A DNA stretch of 64,000 nucleotides from Lasiosphaeris hirsuta. Its lineage: Eukaryota > Ascomycota > Sordariomycetes > Sordariales > Lasiosphaeriaceae. Shown here one piece after another: positions 1-12,025 of this stretch; the first letter of the stretch is position 1; each line of letters starts with the position of its first letter. The stretch lies in NCBI GenBank assembly GCA_030549175.1, contig JAUKUA010000004.1:5642001-5706000 (forward strand), written 5' to 3'. A model generated the notes under the pieces. The model did not search any database. It saw only the letters and a list, made by a program, of their open reading frames with translations, and was not told the origin of the DNA. A program made the position numbers and the translations under genes.

Positions 1-973
1 CGCTGAACACGTCGTAGCATGCATAAGAGCGAGACTTGCTGCTGAGCCATGCAAAGGCCACCTCGTAGGTCAGCCGGGCTTCCTCGCGCGTTGAGAAGAG
101 CCTGACGGCGTGTGTGGTGCTTGATTTGTGGCTCATCAACACATTGATCTCGTCTGGAGAGAAGGGGAGGCCCAACCGGCACTTCCACAGCATGGAGGTG
201 AACATGCTGTCCTTTTGACGATGCGGAGTGCTCAGGTTGATGTGCCGGAACTCACACTCGTCCCAGACGCGGCTCCGAAAGGCCCATTTGTCAACCTCCG
301 CATACCAAATGCCGCAGGTGTTGCAGTTGTGCGTCGCCTTGTTGTCGTCGGGACACAGCTCGGCGAATGACCATGTGGTGGTGCCTCCGACGGCCAGAGC
401 GGCCTTGCCGGTCGGGGCCATGACCCGAACCTCCTTCCTTGCCTTCGACCATGAGGAGGGTTCTTGATGGCTTTGAGCACTCGCGTCTTACCGCACCCTG
501 CCGAGCCGGTATAGAAGATGTTGCGCCCGGCCGCCGCAAGGTCGACGACTCTTTGCTGCTCTTCGCACAACGGCGGCTCTTGGGCTGTCCTCGGCCTCCC
601 AGTATTCGGATTTGCCGTTTCCGTTTTTGCTCTCGTTCTCATTCTCGTTCCCGGGGCAGTCTTTGACATCTCCACCGTCATTAACATTGCCGTCGCCACC
701 CACGGTGTCGCTGCTGATCGGTGCATCTCCTTTCTGTCTCTTTGCTGGAGCGGCATCGTCGTCACTTGCAGCAATTACGCAGCCCGCCACGCCAGCTACA
801 AGCACGTCACTCTTCCTCTTGGTGGACAGCGCTACGATGCCGGCTGGGAGCAGTGTGTCGTGGAGGACAACGCTGCAATGCTGGCCGATCGTCCTCCTGC
901 CAAGCGCCATCGCCGCTCCGCTATGGCGCATCGAAACCGACCCGCAGGAACGAGAAGTTGTTTGAGGGAACAT
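1..973 (-). pseudogene. PIF1-like DNA helicase, 5' part, frameshifted
   Basis: Minus-strand 5' portion of a PIF1-family (SF1B) helicase; the gene continues beyond base 1. Visible are an acidic, Asn/Glu-rich N-terminal linker, the Walker A segment GSAGCGKTRV (about 480-500) and motif Ia APTGKAALAVGG (about 385-425), followed by a well-conserved stretch running to the window edge. These pieces lie in different frames. One-base shifts are needed near 590, 450 and 430, at least two of them at short C runs, and none looks like an intron. The family repairs and remodels DNA; multicopy PIF1-like genes are common in fungi and often decayed. It is either a pseudogene or the product of sequence indels. 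Plus-strand ORFs here are shadows. Confidence 0.75.
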
Positions 974-2871
974 TTTGCGATTCCCGAGAGGAGCTCGGGA
1001 AGTGTGTGCCCAGGCGTCGTGTGCTGGGCTGTCACCTGCAGAGTTGACCCCACGCTACTAATAGCCCACATACATGTGCTCATGCCCAATCCCCATCCCC
1101 ATCAAATAGGGGTTCGCGGCACACACTGTGGCTAGCCGCGATTCGGAGAAAGAAAATAGGGAACATCGTGCGACAGTTATCGTGACTTGTCAGTTTCGAC
1201 CACGACATTTGAGCACATTCACACCGTCTTTGTGCCGCAGATGGGAGCCATCGTCTAGTCCCTTAGACTTCGCTGTACTACTCAATAGGCACCATCCTCA
1301 CGATCTTTTACTTGCTCTTTAAAATGCTTGGGCGTTGAGTCTTTGGTGGCAATCAGCATAACCTCCCGCCAGTACGTATTATTTTGGTGCAGTCCCCTGT
1401 GGGTTGACAAGACGCTCCGAAGGAAGACTTGACTGTGCACTCCCTCTCTGTCTTCAGCCTGCGTTATCAACGCATGGCAGACTATAGGCAATGGTTTGAG
1501 AAATATCAAATCACCACACAAAAATTAGTTGCTGCTGGGTCTCTGGGATAGTGGTACTACTCCTCTCACCCTGGGGATAGAAAAGGTAGCGATATCTTAG
1601 CTGCATCAATCCACGACACTGCCTTGGTACTTATTTTCTCACTCCCTGGCACTGAGTATCAATCATACTTTGAAGAATAACGTAAAAGAATCTTGTATAC
1701 TGTACGTAGGCTATAAGAACATACAGCAAATTTTAATAGCCTTGAGCGCATGCTTGCTGGGATAGCAAGTGCCTGATTGAGAGATGATTTGGGGATGCCT
1801 CCGTCACGAATGCAAATATTTTATTTACTAGGTGCTGCAGACGGATAGGCATATTCACTTACTTTAAGAACCCAGTACCGATGAAGGAAACTATCTTCCT
1901 TTCCAAGGCTAATCGACTAAGTCCTACTTGCTTAGGTAGTGTTCTAATCTTATCTTATAAGATAGCCTCTATTCCAGTTTTATCTCTACTTACCTGCCTT
2001 AGCTCAGCTTGAAACAATTACTGCAGCACCGAACTTGAATGGGTGCTGAAGGTTGTAGCAAGATACCGATCAAAGGAGGAGAAGAAGGCGTGGCCTGCGT
2101 GATGCGCCCTGAGGCGCTAGCACACGGCGCATTACTATGCGAAGCATGAAAGATAACTTCAAATCGGGTTATTTGACCGAAGGCCCCCAGCGTTAGTCTG
2201 TGACGGCGTTGCCGTCATTTCAAGCTTTTGAGAACCCACGGGCCACGTGCTGTTCCAGGGCCGTCTTCCCTAGCAATCTCCGCTGTTTGGACGCTTTCCG
2301 CCTTCGCTGCTTACAGAGATGTTTACATAAGGTACTCTCATAGGTTGTAACCCGAGCGCCGCAACCCGACCCAGATTCCCAAGGATCTAAGCGTAGGAGA
2401 GGGTAATAGGAGGTGGACCCCGTACTAGGCAACCACGTTTCGGCGCCCTTGTAAATTATGTTCAACAGCTCAGCCCTACATACCACTTGCAGTGTACGCT
2501 GACCGGGAATATGGGCTCCGGCTGGCGTAGTAGACCTTACATTTACGATAAGCTCATGTTGGATATGAACCCGGTTTCCTGTGAGTTTGATGCTGCATTG
2601 ATCCCTGCCGATAGTCGATGCAGATCTCATTCGAGCTTACACGTCAGTTAGGGTCATTAATAAACAAGGGAGTATCTACCTCGGCACCAGGGGAATCAGG
2701 CAGACGAGTGCTGTAAGTCTACCCTATATATTCCCCTTGGTACTTGTTATTTTTGCTTTCCTGGAGTAGTACAGGACATCATCCACGCTCAATTGCTTTT
2801 TTCCTGCCATTCTTTTGACTGTTCACTCCCTTTGCAACCAAACGACCGAACCGACCGGCCCCTTTCAAATC
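974..2871. other. Intergenic stretch, no supported gene
   Basis: About 1.9 kb between the helicase and the RTA1-like gene. Small ORFs exist on both strands; the longest (2220-2630, minus, 136 aa, basic C-terminus) matches no family I recognise. Around 1700-2000 the sequence is AT-rich with many stops. The last 100 bases should hold the promoter of the downstream gene. Confidence 0.5.
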
Positions 2872-4017
2872 ATGGGCAAGCTACCTAACGGATTAATCTC
2901 GTTCGGCAAAAATGCCAACTGCACACTTGCCCTCTGCCCCCTCGAAGCGAGCATCCTCCAATATCAACCCTCAATCCCGGGGAATGGCATAGTCATTGGG
3001 GTATTTGCGCTGTCCATGCTCATCCATTTAGTCCAGGGTGTAAAGTGGAGGTGCTGGGACTTTATGATATGCATCATCATCGGATGTGTAGACGAGATCA
3101 TAGGATACATTGGGCGTATCATGTTGCATTCGAACCCTTTCTCGTTCAACGCATTCGTTATCCAGATTGGTAAGGCTTACCTTCCTCTCTCGACATCACA
3201 AGCTACCATTCACCTTGGAGCGGCGCTCGGCTAACTGAATACGGTGTCCAGTCTGTATTACTACCGCGCCCGTCTTTTTCTGCTCCGCCATCTACGTGCT
3301 GTTATCGCGGACGTAAGTGAAGCGTTCCCCCCTCTTCCCTTAACCCCTGCTCAATATGCATCACTCGAATGGACTGACTAACTCGACCGCAAGTGTCAAC
3401 CATCTCGACCGCTCGCAATCTCACTTGAACCCAAAGTACTTTGTCTGGTTCTTCATACCCTGCGACATTGTGTCATTGATACTCCAAGCGGCTGGTGGTG
3501 CCCTGTCCGCCACACAAGCTGGCACCGGCAACAAGAGCGGCGTCAAAATTTCAATGGGTGGCCTCGTCCTACAAGTCGTCACACTTGTCATTTTCATTAC
3601 CCTGTTTGCTGAATACGTCATTCGTTACACACGAAAGTCTACGGCCGGCCCGCTACAACCTCGGATGAGGCTCTTCCTAGGTTTTCTGTTCCTCTCGACC
3701 ATATTCGTACTCGTCCGTTGTATTTACCGCATCGACGAGCTGCGGGATGGTTACGATGGACCACTGATCCGTGACGAACCCTTGTTCATGGTCCTCGAGT
3801 CTGCGTTCGTCCCCCTCACGATTTCCTTTCCAACCAAGTATCTCCGCTAACTAGCCATGCAAAAATTAGAATGATGTTGCTCTCCGTTCTATGCCTCATC
3901 GTCTCGCATCCTGGTATCGCCTTCGATAGGAAGCCCCAGACCACTGCAGGGCTTCACTATGTCGCCAACGAGAAGGCTACAGAGGAGCCTAAGCACTTGG
4001 GTTCGTCTTCGGAATAA
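2872..4017 (+). CDS. RTA1-like multi-TM protein (lipid-translocating exporter family)
   Basis: Four exons (2872-3169, 3252-3312, 3394-3804, 3870-4017) join in frame to 305 aa; introns are GT-AG, and the last two have clear CTAAC branch sites. The protein is hydrophobic with about seven TM segments. Family hallmarks are an extracellular-type N-terminus with Cys pairs, the segment CITTAPVFFCSAIYVLLSR, Y-F-V-W-F-F-I-P-C-D, and R-C-I-Y-R-I-D-E-L between late helices. RTA1/RTM1/RSB1 proteins sit in the plasma membrane and are linked to sterol/sphingoid-base export and resistance to toxic lipids or drugs. Start chosen at 2872 (MGKLPNG); an in-frame ATG at 2815 would only add 19 residues. It lies next to an NRPS cluster, so a self-protection role is possible but only inferred. 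Confidence 0.85.
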
Positions 4018-4985
4018 AATCACCTATTCAAGTAAAGTTTCGCGTATTGTGTTACCGTGCGCGAGCTTATTCGGGCGAAGTGCCTTGGGCATTGGTTCAA
4101 TCTAGTGGGGATTGAGTTTCAGGTGGTGTTTCTTATGGCTGAGCGCGTGGGCATCAGCGTGGCATAAAAGAGTTGGGGTTCAGAAGAGGGCTTTAACGCT
4201 CCCTCTCTAATCATCGCTTACCATGAGTGAAAGCTTCTCTTTGCGTGTGGTCAAGTTCCATTGAGAAAAGACGTAATTGAGCGTGTTCCCGGTTTCAGGA
4301 TCTGGGGGTGAGGTGCTGAATCCTACCACTTCTGCAAAAGGCTTAAATTGACTGACTGAACTGGGTGTGACTGTCCAGGGCCACCCTGGCAGGGGGCAGA
4401 GAGTTTGCCCCAGAGCGCGCAAGTACAACTTGTGTGGCGCCTGCGGTCCGAAATAAGGTCCAGCTGGGCCTATCATATCTGACACAGGGGGTGATCAGCT
4501 GGTCGCCCAAATCTAGATCTTTCTTACTCGAGACTGTGCAACTAGTTCATGATGACCTGCACCGTCTAATAGCGAATTTATTTCTGGAATTGCGTCGCCT
4601 AACCACCTACTTGGCGACACAGAAAACTGCACAGTAGTTCCAAAGGGCAACATGGGCGGGCGATAGAACGAACTGAACACTTTGGCCCACCACATTTGAT
4701 TCAGCGTAAGCGCTAATTATTCTGCGCGGTTGTTCCAGCCCTATCCTAACCGGGCCTAGTTGCCTACCTGGCTGGGGTGAAATGACCGAGCGCAACGAGA
4801 AACGTGACCTTGATCGAGTTCGCTCGCTGGTGGCTGGTCTCGGTTTTTTTTCGCAGAGTCGAGTGTTTCTCTGGTTTCTTGTCCTTGCCAATACTGAACG
4901 CACCCATCAACTAACGACCCGAGCGCCGGGTCGCGATACAAAAAGTGGCGGATAAGATACTTTGCAGCGGCGGCCTTGGCATTTG
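4018..4985. other. Intergenic, no supported gene
   Basis: Between the RTA1-like and PTH11-type genes. A 92-codon minus ORF (4207-4485) and overlapping short ORFs show no recognisable motif. I see nothing further. Confidence 0.45.
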
Positions 4986-6392
4986 ATGGCGGACGCAAAC
5001 TACACCAATCCCGCGAACCATCCACCTCCAGGCACCGGCCCTGGGCCACCAGGGGTGCCTGGTGGGATGGACCGCTCCTACTCAGTCGATATTATTGTCT
5101 GCGCTGCTATTACGGCTGCCATCAGCTTTGTTTTTGTTGCCATGAGGTTCTACGCAAGGCTGTTCATCGTGCGCGTGCTCCATCGGGAGGACTGGCTTAT
5201 TCTGATTGCCCAAGTAGGTATACAAGTTGTCATCCATGCCCTACCAGACAGTTTCAATTCCGGCTCCGGCATGGTACAAGGTTGCTTTACTGACATGCAT
5301 GATTATAGATCTTCTCAACTGTCATGTGTGGCGGGTTCATCCACGGTTTGGCCCTCATCGCCCCACTTGAGGACGCCTTCTGCTAACCCGTGGCTCGTCA
5401 TTGCAGAGGCCATTCTAGGCCACGGCTCTCATGCTTGGTTAGTCCCCGCCGAAAATATCTCGCCTATGGCCAAGGTAGGTATACTGTGAGCCCCCGTTTT
5501 TCACACACCCATTCCCGTCGGCTGATACATACTTATCCTTCCCAGGCCGCCTGGTACACGATTCTATTCTACCAACTAAGCCTCTCGTGTTCCCAGGTGT
5601 CCATCTTACTCCTGTACTGCCGCGTCTGGAACTACCCCTGGATCCGGCAAGCCGCTAAAGGCCTCCTCGTCTTTGTTATGATCTACAAGTTTCTTATTAT
5701 TCTGGTTTGCGTCACTGCTTGCATACCTCTGCAGGCCTTCTGGGACTTTGAGCTACAGGAGCACTCCTACTGCCACGGTAAACCCATCTGGTGGGCAGCG
5801 ACGTACCTCCACATCGCCACCGACTTCTTGACATATTTATTGCCCATGCCCGTCATCTTTCGGGTCCAGTTCCCCATTAGGCAGAGGATCCTGCTTTTTG
5901 TCCTTTTTGCGTTTGGCTTCTTGTGAGTTTTTCTTTCCTCTTTCTTTCACCCTCTACGAAGGCTCCCAAACCTACGATCTCCCTTCGTCCCATACAGCTC
6001 ACTACTAACTACAACCCCCCACTCGCGTACCCGCCAGCATCTGCATTATCTCTATTATTCGCTGCTACCTGCTCAAACTTGTCGACGACACAAACGACTT
6101 CACCTTTGACAACGTCAGCATCGCCTTTTGGTCGTGCGTCGAGACAAATGGCACCATCAGCATTGCCTGCTTCATGACCATGAAGCCCCTGTTGTCGCGG
6201 TGGTTCCCTAGCATTGTGGAAGAGCGGCCGACTGCATCTCGCGTGGTGGCCGGCTCAAATGGTCGGCTCCCCACCATCGGGTCGAGACCGATGCGGCTAC
6301 GCCCGGCTGATCTGCATCGGTCGTTGACGGCGAGTTTGCGGGGCTATGAGGCTGTTACTGATGATGATGATGGGCGCGCGAAGAATGCTTGA
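4986..6392 (+). CDS. PTH11-type integral membrane protein (fungal rhodopsin-like domain)
   Basis: Five exons (4986-5213, 5309-5345, 5407-5474, 5546-5922, 6038-6392) splice in frame to 354 aa. After a Pro/Gly-rich extracellular N-terminus comes a seven-TM region of the fungal 'rhodopsin domain' type: R-F-Y-A-R near TM2, E-D-W before TM3, the A-W-Y-T-I-L-F-Y-Q block, Y-C-R-V-W, and D-F-L-T-Y-L-L-P-M-P. A hydrophilic tail of about 100 residues is rich in Arg and ends with an Asp run. The N-terminal CFEM domain found in some PTH11 receptors is absent. Such proteins are GPCR-like surface sensors. Its stop lies only 81 bp from the convergent ABC-transporter stop, so the 3' UTRs probably overlap. 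Confidence 0.82.
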
Positions 6393-6473
6393 TGGAAAAA
6401 GCAGGTAAACTTGAAGAATAATGGATTTTGTGGTACTTGGCTCTATAACAAAATGAAGAGAATAATAAAAATT

Positions 6474-9400
6474 TTAAACCCCATCTTTAGGCTCATCCTC
6501 CTCTACATCCAGTGAAGAGTTATAAAGATGTGAAAACGCAGAGCCTGGGACTTCTAAGAGGGAATACGGGCTATCAAATTCAACAAGCCTTCCGGCATCC
6601 AACACGGCAACCCTGTCAAAATCCATAATGGTGTCAAGCCTATGCGCAACAGCGATGATGGTGTGGCCTGCAAATCTCTTACGGATAAGGCGTTGTATCA
6701 CTTCTTCAGTCTTTGCGTCGACGCTGGAACGCCAGGTCAGTCAGTCATAACACCAACAGCCGGAGTAGGTACGCTTACCCGCTAGTAGCCTCATCAAGGA
6801 CCAAAATCTTGCCCGGACGAAGCATAGCTCGAGCAAAACAAAACAACTGCATCTGCCCACTGGAAAGGGCCAACCCATCAACGTCGGCATCCAATCCGCC
6901 ATTCTTCTCCACAAGATCCATAAGCTGAACGCACTCAAGCGCCTCGATAATAGCCTCATCAGAGGCTACCCCCATCGGGTCCACGTTGAGTCGTACAGGT
7001 CCTTTGAGGAGGAACGGCTGCTGCGGAATACCCACAATCTTCCGCCGGACCTCTTGTCTCGGAATTGTGGCAATATCCACTCCATCGACAAGTATCGCAC
7101 CGCCATGTATATCGGCAATGCGAAACAGGCTCATAATAAGAGATGTCTTTCCACTGCCCGTCCTTCCACACACACCAATCTTCTCCCCCGGCTTGACAGT
7201 AAGGGAGACGTTTTTCAGGATGTGGTTGCTCCCTCTAGTGCCACCAGATTGTCAGCAAAACCCCTCTTCGTTCACAACAAGGCAACAAGCCAGAACACAA
7301 CGTACCCATAGCCCGCATCCAACCGTCTAAACTCGATGCCCCCGCCAGCCGGCCACCCCGGCGGCGGGGTGTCCTTCTCCTCAGGCTGGTCCTCGCCCCT
7401 CGTCGTCTCAGCAAAGCTGCGCAGCCTCGCGACCGACCCGATGTGGGTCTCCAGCGTCGTCCAGAACGTCACGAGCAGCTTGACGTGCTGGCTGAACTGA
7501 ATGACACCGAGCAGCGCCAGCCCCACGCCCCCGGCGGCGACGGTGCCGCGCAGCTGGACGACCAGCACCGCCAGTAACACGGCGATGGCGGCGACGAGCA
7601 GGTCCAACACCAGGGTGAGCCAGCGCTGGACCGCGAAGAGGAGGTAGAACGGCCGCTGCGAGCGGTCGATCAGGCCGTCGCTCTTCTCGTGCAGCTTGGC
7701 TTGCCAGCCAAAGGCGCGGATGGTGGCGAGGCCACTGAGGGATTCTTCAAGGAGGGAGTAGAGCGGCGCTTTGGTTTCCAGGTCCATCAGTCGGAGTTGG
7801 CGGGAGGTGCGGAGGTACGTCTTTTGGATGAGGTAGAGGAGTGCGAGCACGATGGGGAAGGAGACGGCGGCGTAGACGGAGCCTAGCCCGATGAGGATCA
7901 TTTGCGCAATGCAGAGGAAAAAGGCTGTGATGATGGGCATTTGTCAGACTCGGGAGAGTGGAAAAGGGGGGTGTTTGCAAGGCTCAAGGAGAGACTTGCT
8001 TGTGAATGTGTTGAGAGCTGCAATGGGCAGCTCCATGTCGATGAGCTGAAGGTCTTGGCTGAAGCGGTTTAGGGTGACACCCGAGTCTGTGGTGACGAAG
8101 AAGGACATGGGAGCGCTAGAGGAGAGCAAGGACGTCAGGGGTGGTTTGTGGACGGGGGGTGGATCGATACATGCCTTAGGACAGCTTTGAGCAGGGCAAG
8201 ATGAAAGTTCTCTCCGGACTTGGGGACCATGGTGATGATCATTTGCCTGCGGGTGGATAGGCATGCGGCTCAGTATTGGGCTCTTATGGGGGAAGGGCTC
8301 CAGACATACCAGCAGCTGACAAACAAGCAAACAATCGCAACGAACCCAAGAATCGCATAAACGCCAAGCCAGTATTCCAACCTGCCGTTAGGTTGCACTT
8401 CATTTGCTGCCGCCCACCATTGAACCCAGACATCTGACAGAAGAGTACATCAGTACACAGGTGTATTCACTGGGCAGTTGGGTAAAACTTACTCGGGAAT
8501 GAGATGCAGAAGACGAAGCCGACAATGGCAAAGGTAAAAAGAAGCGTCGCCCACCAGCCGACTGCCCTGACGTAGTACACATACAACTGCACATCTCCAG
8601 TCCGCCGGCTCATGTCATTCTCTGTCTCGCGAATGCACGAACTATCGCTTGACGTGGTAGAGGTGTTTGAAAGGGCCTCTTTGGAGTATGCCAGTCCGCA
8701 ACCTTCGTCAGTATCTGTGATGTCCTCTTTATCATGGGCGACCTTTTTGGCAGTCAAACCCCAGTCGGATTGACCAGAAAATAGGGAGGTGATGTAGCCT
8801 CCTGCGTTCACAAGTTTTGTAAAAGTCCCCTGATCACTGACACGACCGTCCGAGCCAAGACAGACGATGTGGTCAGAGTAGGGAAGACGCTTAGCTTCAG
8901 CGAGTGTTATTAGGATGAACAACGCTGTGTAGGAGAGACGGGAGAGACGTACCGGAGGAAGAGACTAGTAACACCGTGGTGTTCATATCGCGAAGAAGGC
9001 CATTCTCGCCAAGAAGACTGTGGAATATATGGCTCTCGGTCGACGTGTCAAGCCCGCTGAAGGTGTCATCCAAGATACAGATATCTTTGCGAGCGTACAC
9101 CGCACGCGCCAGGGCCTGTATTGGGGTCATGCATTAACATGGAAACGAGTGTCTCCGGACCAATAACGGAGGGTAATCTTACAACACGGTGATTCTGCCC
9201 ACCACTGAGTGCAATGCCCCCGCTGCCGATCTGCGTCGAATCGCCCAAGGGAAGGTCTTGGAGGTCGCGATGGAGCCCGCAAGCCTTGACGACACGCTCG
9301 TACCACTTTTCATCAAACAACAACATGCCCAGAATAGCTTGTCGGATGCTTCCGTTGATATGCCACGCATTTTGAGCGCAGTACCCAATGCTGGCCGAGC

Positions 9401-11771
9401 CAATGTGTACCGATCCAGTCTGGCTGGGTATCTCGCCCAGGATGGCATGTAGCAGCGTCGTCTTGCCACATCCCACCGGGCCCACAACCATGGTGAACTT
9501 GGCCCACGGAATTGCGAGCGAAACTTGGCGCAGCTGCGGCGGCTTGGTGGCGTCCCACGCAAAGTCGGCTTCCTGTACCGTGATGGCATTGCGACAAGGT
9601 TTTGGACGGCCATTGTCATTTGGCTCAAGCTGGCGGCCATCCATCCGCTCATCCGATTCCAGGAACTGCTGGATGCGCGAAAAGCTGCCAACCGCCCCGA
9701 GAAAGGTGGCTAGAGACATGACCAGGGACGCCAGCGGCTCCGAGAGCAAGGCGAATAAGGACAGAGCGGTGAAAACCCGAGCTGTGTCCAGGGTCTCACT
9801 CCCGGTGTTACGCGCACGGAGAGAGAAGACGGCAAAGGTCAGGACGGGTGCGGAAACTTGGGTGAAGTAGGCTGGCAAAAGTCGGCATCGTCAGCCCCTG
9901 AATCACGACAAAGGGGTTCTGGTTGCTCGGGGATGCGGCCGACGACTGACTTACCAAAGACCATATTCCAAATGATCAGCCTCCTAAATCTCTTGGAGAT
10001 GTGCAGCTCCTTCACGCGCAACTTCTGAAGACTATCGAGGAGGGTGTCCTTGAGTCCGCACATCTTGATACCTTTGATGCATGACAACATGGCGGATGTG
10101 GCGGAAATGCGTTCCTCAATGGCCTCGAGCCACATTGCCTGACGAGACATGATAAAGTTCATGGCAACCAGCGAGCCTAGAAATGAGACTTTGCCGTGTT
10201 AGTCATGTTACCTTGCCGGACCATGTGGTGGTGAATGGAGGGGTTCTTACAAATGGAGACAGCAACCGGAACGACACAAGCAATGCCCAATTGCGCTTCC
10301 AAGAGATAGATAGCAATGCCGACCTCGATGGTGTTGGACCAGATCTCGTGCATGGTCTGCCAGCCCTGGACGATGCGCTCCATATCGGCACTCATGAGCG
10401 TCATGGAGGCGGCAGGATCGACGTCTCTCAGATGCAGGGTACTTGTCTTGTTGTAAATAATGGAAACGAGGCCAGCGCGGGCCATAGCAATGGTGCGGTA
10501 GGTCCGGTGTTGGTACTGCCCCATTGCGACCTGTGGAGGGTATTAGTGAGACTGGTATGCTGAAGCCGCTGTCTGCGGGCGGCTGAGAGCGGGTCGGGGG
10601 GTTGTACCGCAATCCCAACGTAGACAAAGAGATACGCGCCAATGAGGCCACGGCCAACTTGGGTGGTTTCATCGTTGATTGGTTCCTGCGATAGCCGAAT
10701 CGTCCTGTTTATGAGCAGGGGCTGACAAAACACTAGGGCCGTGAGGCATGACCGTGGGAGAATCGTCTGGGTCAAGGGCCGCCACAAGAGTCGGAAAGTA
10801 GATTTCAGAAGAGAATATGGCGACTTGCTGTGGCCTAAATAGAGGACACGTTAGTCCCCTTACATGTAGGCGCTCTGCGGGATGCAACGTTGTAGCGCTG
10901 CGGAGAAGAGGAAGGGTGCGACCGACCTGGACTCCAAGCATTCAGAAACCTCGGACGCCAGTACGAGGCTTTCAGATGTTTGTCCAGTGTATACAGGTCA
11001 TCAACGTCCAATACTCGTTTGAACCCTTGGCGGAAGAGAGGGTTTAACCACCAAAAGAAGGAACGGTTGTAGAGGCTAGCCGTGGCCTCAGCGGGACAGT
11101 TCTGATACTCGGCGAGAAGGAACCGGCGTTTCTCCAACGCCTCGAGTACGAGAACCGTGATTTTGACAGCGACACCAGCTGTGAAGACATAGGCAATGCC
11201 ATGATTCTGAGAGGAGTTTGAAGCACGAAGCAGCAAAGTTCTAGCTCTCGTAATATCAAATAAGAGGGTGAAAAAAATAAAAGTGTTCAGGAGGGACGAT
11301 GGCCGGATAGTCCGGGTGTGCTCGAGGTATGACAAAATGCAAAAGCCAAGGGTAGAAGTTAGGGTGAGCGAAGCAGCGGCTAGGGACGTCCGGGTGCGGA
11401 CTACTGTGAATGCTGCCCACAAAACCAGCTCCGCAAGATACAGAGCGGCAAGTGTTACCCAGGCCGCCTACACGCATATATGGATACCGGATTAGTAAAA
11501 GACCATCACTTTTGGGGTGGTGAAATCCAGCGCGGAGAATTAGAGTTCGTACAAGTTTGGCTGCTGTGAGGTGGCTTTTCTTGGTTTTTCTTGTGCGTCT
11601 CGAGAGATACCAGGACCGTGCAGGAAAGATGAGGGCAAAAAGTGACAACGGCAAGATTGTAAGAATGGTCTCTTCAAACAATAGTGTAAAGTCGAAGCCG
11701 CCGCGACAAGTGTTGGCGTGTGGACCAAACGAGTCATCGATTGCCCTGCAGGAGGAGGGACTGTGGGCCAT
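6474..11771 (-). CDS. ABCC-type (MRP-like) full-length ABC transporter
   Basis: Multi-exon gene read from ATG 11771 to a stop at 6474. Splicing was checked for several introns, e.g. 11468-11552, and the one inside the NBD1 signature near 9116-9180. Order: N-terminal TMD0-like hydrophobic region ([13 protein letters not shown] near the start), TMD1, NBD1 (Walker [11 protein letters not shown], signature LSGGQ, Walker [11 protein letters not shown]), TMD2 (about 7270-8600), NBD2 (Walker [11 protein letters not shown], signature LSSGQ, Walker [12 protein letters not shown]-loop AHRLDTI). NBD1 is degenerate as usual in ABCC proteins: Asp replaces the catalytic Glu, and the H-loop position reads VSSSAKRLP without His. 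NBD2 looks catalytically complete. It shares a 254-bp divergent promoter with the NRPS and is the likely exporter or self-resistance pump of its peptide. Confidence 0.92.
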
Positions 11772-11843
11772 GATCCAAATGTTGCACGTAGTGGTATCAA
11801 GGGCTCAAACATGGAAAAACGAGTGTTGATTTCTTCTTCGATC

Positions 11844-11866
11844 GTTGGAAGCCGAAGGCTTCCAAC
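11844..11866. repeat. Inverted repeat 1 (10-bp arms)
   Basis: Arms GTTGGAAGCC and GGCTTCCAAC are perfectly complementary around GAA. Confidence 0.85.
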
Positions 11867-11907
11867 TGCTCTAAATACTGCGTACAATGGGGTCCGTTGT
11901 TGTGGCC

Positions 11908-11923
11908 ATTCCAGGCCTGGAAT
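11908..11923. repeat. Inverted repeat 2 (16-bp palindrome)
   Basis: ATTCCAGGCCTGGAAT is fully self-complementary with no spacer. Confidence 0.85.
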
Positions 11924-11948
11924 TGATCCACGCAGTAGTTTCAATAGA

Positions 11949-11977
11949 ATACCAGCGATCGGACCGATCGCTGGTAT
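11949..11977. repeat. Inverted repeat 3 (14-bp arms, CGG-A-CCG centre)
   Basis: Arm ATACCAGCGATCGG pairs with CCGATCGCTGGTAT around a single A. The middle forms CGG-N1-CCG. Confidence 0.88.
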
Positions 11978-12025
11978 GGACGCTATTCGCTGGTATGGAG
12001 GCTTGGATTCGTGTGACATGAGGGG

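Larger units (their letters stand above)
11772..12025. promoter_or_regulatory. Divergent ABC transporter/NRPS promoter with three palindromes
   Basis: The 254 bp between the two divergent start codons hold three perfect inverted repeats: 11844-11866 (10-bp arms, 3-nt loop), 11908-11923 (16-bp loop-free palindrome) and 11949-11977 (14-bp arms around one A). The last centres on CGG-A-CCG, the half-site arrangement used by Zn2Cys6 activators. A 13-bp direct repeat, TCGCTGGTATGGA, overlaps its right arm at 11968 and recurs at about 11987. Co-regulation of pump and synthetase from this element is inferred. Confidence 0.7.

Noticed and set aside
518..1135. 205-codon plus-strand ORF over the PIF1-like gene
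   Set aside because: Its text is the antisense of helicase coding sequence; the minus strand carries Walker A and motif Ia.
2220..2630. 136-codon minus ORF
   Set aside because: No motif, no family resemblance, no supporting context. Kept only as an intergenic note.
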